Assembly (NCBI GenBank): GCA_004144175.1
Contig: SEFT01000007.1
Location: 124,001-188,000, forward strand
Length of the DNA: 64,000 nt
Origin: Sphingobacteriales bacterium
GTDB taxonomy: Bacteria > Bacteroidota > Bacteroidia > Chitinophagales > Chitinophagaceae
Direction of reading: 5' to 3'
Shown here: piece after piece, positions 63,094 through 64,000 of the stretch
Layout of the letters: each line of letters starts with the position of its first letter
How positions within the stretch are numbered: the first letter of the stretch is position 1
The notes under the pieces: generated by a model
Told to the model about the DNA's origin: nothing
Database searches by the model: none
Seen by the model: only the letters and a program-made list of their open reading frames with translations
Translations under genes and position numbers: made by a program

Positions 63094-63678
63094 ATGACCA
63101 GGCAGACAATATGGGCAGATTATAAGAAGCTTTCGGACGAAGAGCTGGTACATAGGTACGCGCATAAGCATGAGCAGGCAGCAGTCAATTGCTTGTTTGA
63201 GCGGTATGGGCATATGGTATATGGCGTTTGCCTGAAATACCTGAAACATACAGGGGCGGCTAAAGACGCAACGCAGCAGATATTTGTGAAGCTGCTGGAG
63301 GACTTGGTGCGTTTTAAGATAGATAGCTTTAAGCCCTGGCTGTACCAAACCACGAAGAACCATTGCCTGATGCAGTCGAATAAGTCGATACCTGTTTCGA
63401 ACAACCGTTTTGAGGGTGTTGCTGACAAGACCGAATCCGACAGCGATGTACAAGTAAAACTGCAAGAAGTGCAAGCAGTTGAGCAGTTGGAAAAAGAATT
63501 GGCAGTATTAAGCGAAGAGCAACGTAGCTGTATAGATATGTTCTACCTGCAACAGCACACGTACGCTACAATTGCTACGAAGAAGGGTATCACCATTGAG
63601 AAGGTAAAGAGCGCCATACAAGATGGCCGTAGACATATAAAGTTGAAATTGCTGGCATCAGGAAAAGGAAGGGTATGA
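63094..63678 (+). CDS. ECF-type RNA polymerase sigma factor
   Basis: A 194-residue sigma-70 family factor. Region 2 lies in residues 14-85 (LSDEELVHRYAHKHEQAAVNCLFERYG ... DATQQIFVKLLEDL), and region 4 from about 130 (EQLEKELAVLSEEQRSCIDMFYLQQHTYATIATKKGITIEKVKSAIQDGRRHIK), with the expected helix-turn-helix. The start is ATG 63094; GTG 63091 is one codon earlier. The next gene overlaps it by 4 nt (ATGA), as sigma and anti-sigma-like pairs often do. The regulon is unknown. Confidence 0.9.
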   Translation: MTRQTIWADYKKLSDEELVHRYAHKHEQAAVNCLFERYGHMVYGVCLKYLKHTGAAKDATQQIFVKLLEDLVRFKIDSFKPWLYQTTKNHCLMQSNKSIPVSNNRFEGVADKTESDSDVQVKLQEVQAVEQLEKELAVLSEEQRSCIDMFYLQQHTYATIATKKGITIEKVKSAIQDGRRHIKLKLLASGKGRV

Positions 63679-64000
63679 ACAAGTCTTTGATACATATTTT
63701 CGACAGTAGCGCCTGCCTTAGCCGCAGGCAAATGAAAGACTATGTAAGTGGCGTAATGACCGGAGAGGAATGTCATGCAGCAGAAGTACACCTTTGCAGC
63801 TGTCTTTTTTGCAGCGATGCGGTTGACGGACTATATGCACAAAAAGAACAAGGTGCAGTAGGCGCTATGGCAGTGCTGGATAATGAGTTTCTGCAAGAGA
63901 AGCTGAGCGTTAGTCACCCAGAGATACATTTGAACTCACTGGCTGTACCTGTACAGGCAGCCGCCCATGCAGCGCCGAAGCGTAGGGGCAGGTACAGAAC
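63675..64000 (+). CDS. Zinc-finger-like protein, C-terminus beyond window
   Basis: The frame opens at ATG 63675, overlapping the sigma factor stop by 4 nt, and runs to the window end without a stop (108 codons). Early residues contain CHAAEVHLCSCLFCSDAV, including an H-x3-C-x2-C-type pattern seen in zinc-binding anti-sigma domains of ECF partners. VPVQAAAHAAPKRRGRYR near the end could precede a membrane anchor. A role as sigma regulator is inferred from operon position and this motif; the missing part would decide. Confidence 0.6.
   Translation, partial: MNKSLIHIFDSSACLSRRQMKDYVSGVMTGEECHAAEVHLCSCLFCSDAVDGLYAQKEQGAVGAMAVLDNEFLQEKLSVSHPEIHLNSLAVPVQAAAHAAPKRRGRYR

Noticed and set aside
1-64000. 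CRISPR array, prophage, transposon or restriction/defence cluster
   Set aside because: No spaced identical repeats, transposase, integrase, capsid, nuclease or helicase genes of such systems were seen; DUF4373 alone is not evidence of a prophage.

Overview
The window reads as a chromosomal segment of a Bacteroidota bacterium, most likely from the Chitinophagales. Five things point there: type IX secretion (T9SS) sorting domains ending in the YPNP...KLVVE style, a PorP/SprF-like protein followed by a PorE-like OmpA protein, the TAnnTTTG -7 promoter element in front of many genes, lineage genes (DUF3822-rsmD-coaD, LytS/LytR pair, bacilliredoxin), and moderate GC with almost no Shine-Dalgarno signal. 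No tRNA, rRNA, CRISPR array, insertion sequence or prophage was recognised.

Region 1 (1-15900) is a surface polysaccharide locus. Reading leftwards from a promoter near 15895 it encodes a Wza-like export lipoprotein and a Wzc-like co-polymerase with fused kinase, then a terminator, then an ABC exporter (permease Wzm, ATPase Wzt) and a run of glycosyltransferases: GT8, two DxD proteins of unclear family, three GT2, a GT-C membrane enzyme, GT4, GT25 and a GT2 cut by the window edge. One GT2 (4549-5538) is on the opposite strand. No Wzx flippase or Wzy polymerase is present.

Region 2 (16100-37900) is mostly housekeeping: pdxH with a small membrane protein, a chromate-type transporter, a SCO1-like protein, leuS with a tiny membrane protein behind it, an FAD oxidoreductase, maf overlapping a UbiA prenyltransferase, pyrE, a Nudix protein, a secreted serine hydrolase, a LytS/LytR two-component pair, a YeiH-type transporter, coaD-rsmD-DUF3822, a MATE exporter, a bacilliredoxin and fabD. 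A few AT-rich orphan genes sit between them, including a short ORF (29600-29908) that looks like the remains of a second DUF4373 gene.

Region 3 (38000-51500) mixes surface and envelope functions: a DUF4373 gene with a low-complexity tail, a 1608-residue T9SS-secreted beta-propeller/Ig-like protein, a LolA-like carrier, the FtsK DNA translocase and the PorP/PorE-like pair.

Region 4 (51500-64000) has prmA, plsY, an M48 lipoprotein protease, a spermidine-synthase-fold protein, OxyR with both redox cysteines, a DUF3052-like/YdeI-like/thioesterase operon, two tandemly duplicated PKD-domain T9SS proteins, a membrane pyrophosphatase, and an ECF sigma factor overlapping a zinc-finger-like protein cut by the window end.

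No clearly new defence or mobile system was seen. The least explained items are the DUF4373 gene and its apparent deleted copy, the near-leaderless promoters, the tiny membrane proteins tied to leuS and pdxH, and the mixed Wza/Wzc plus Wzm/Wzt export locus.
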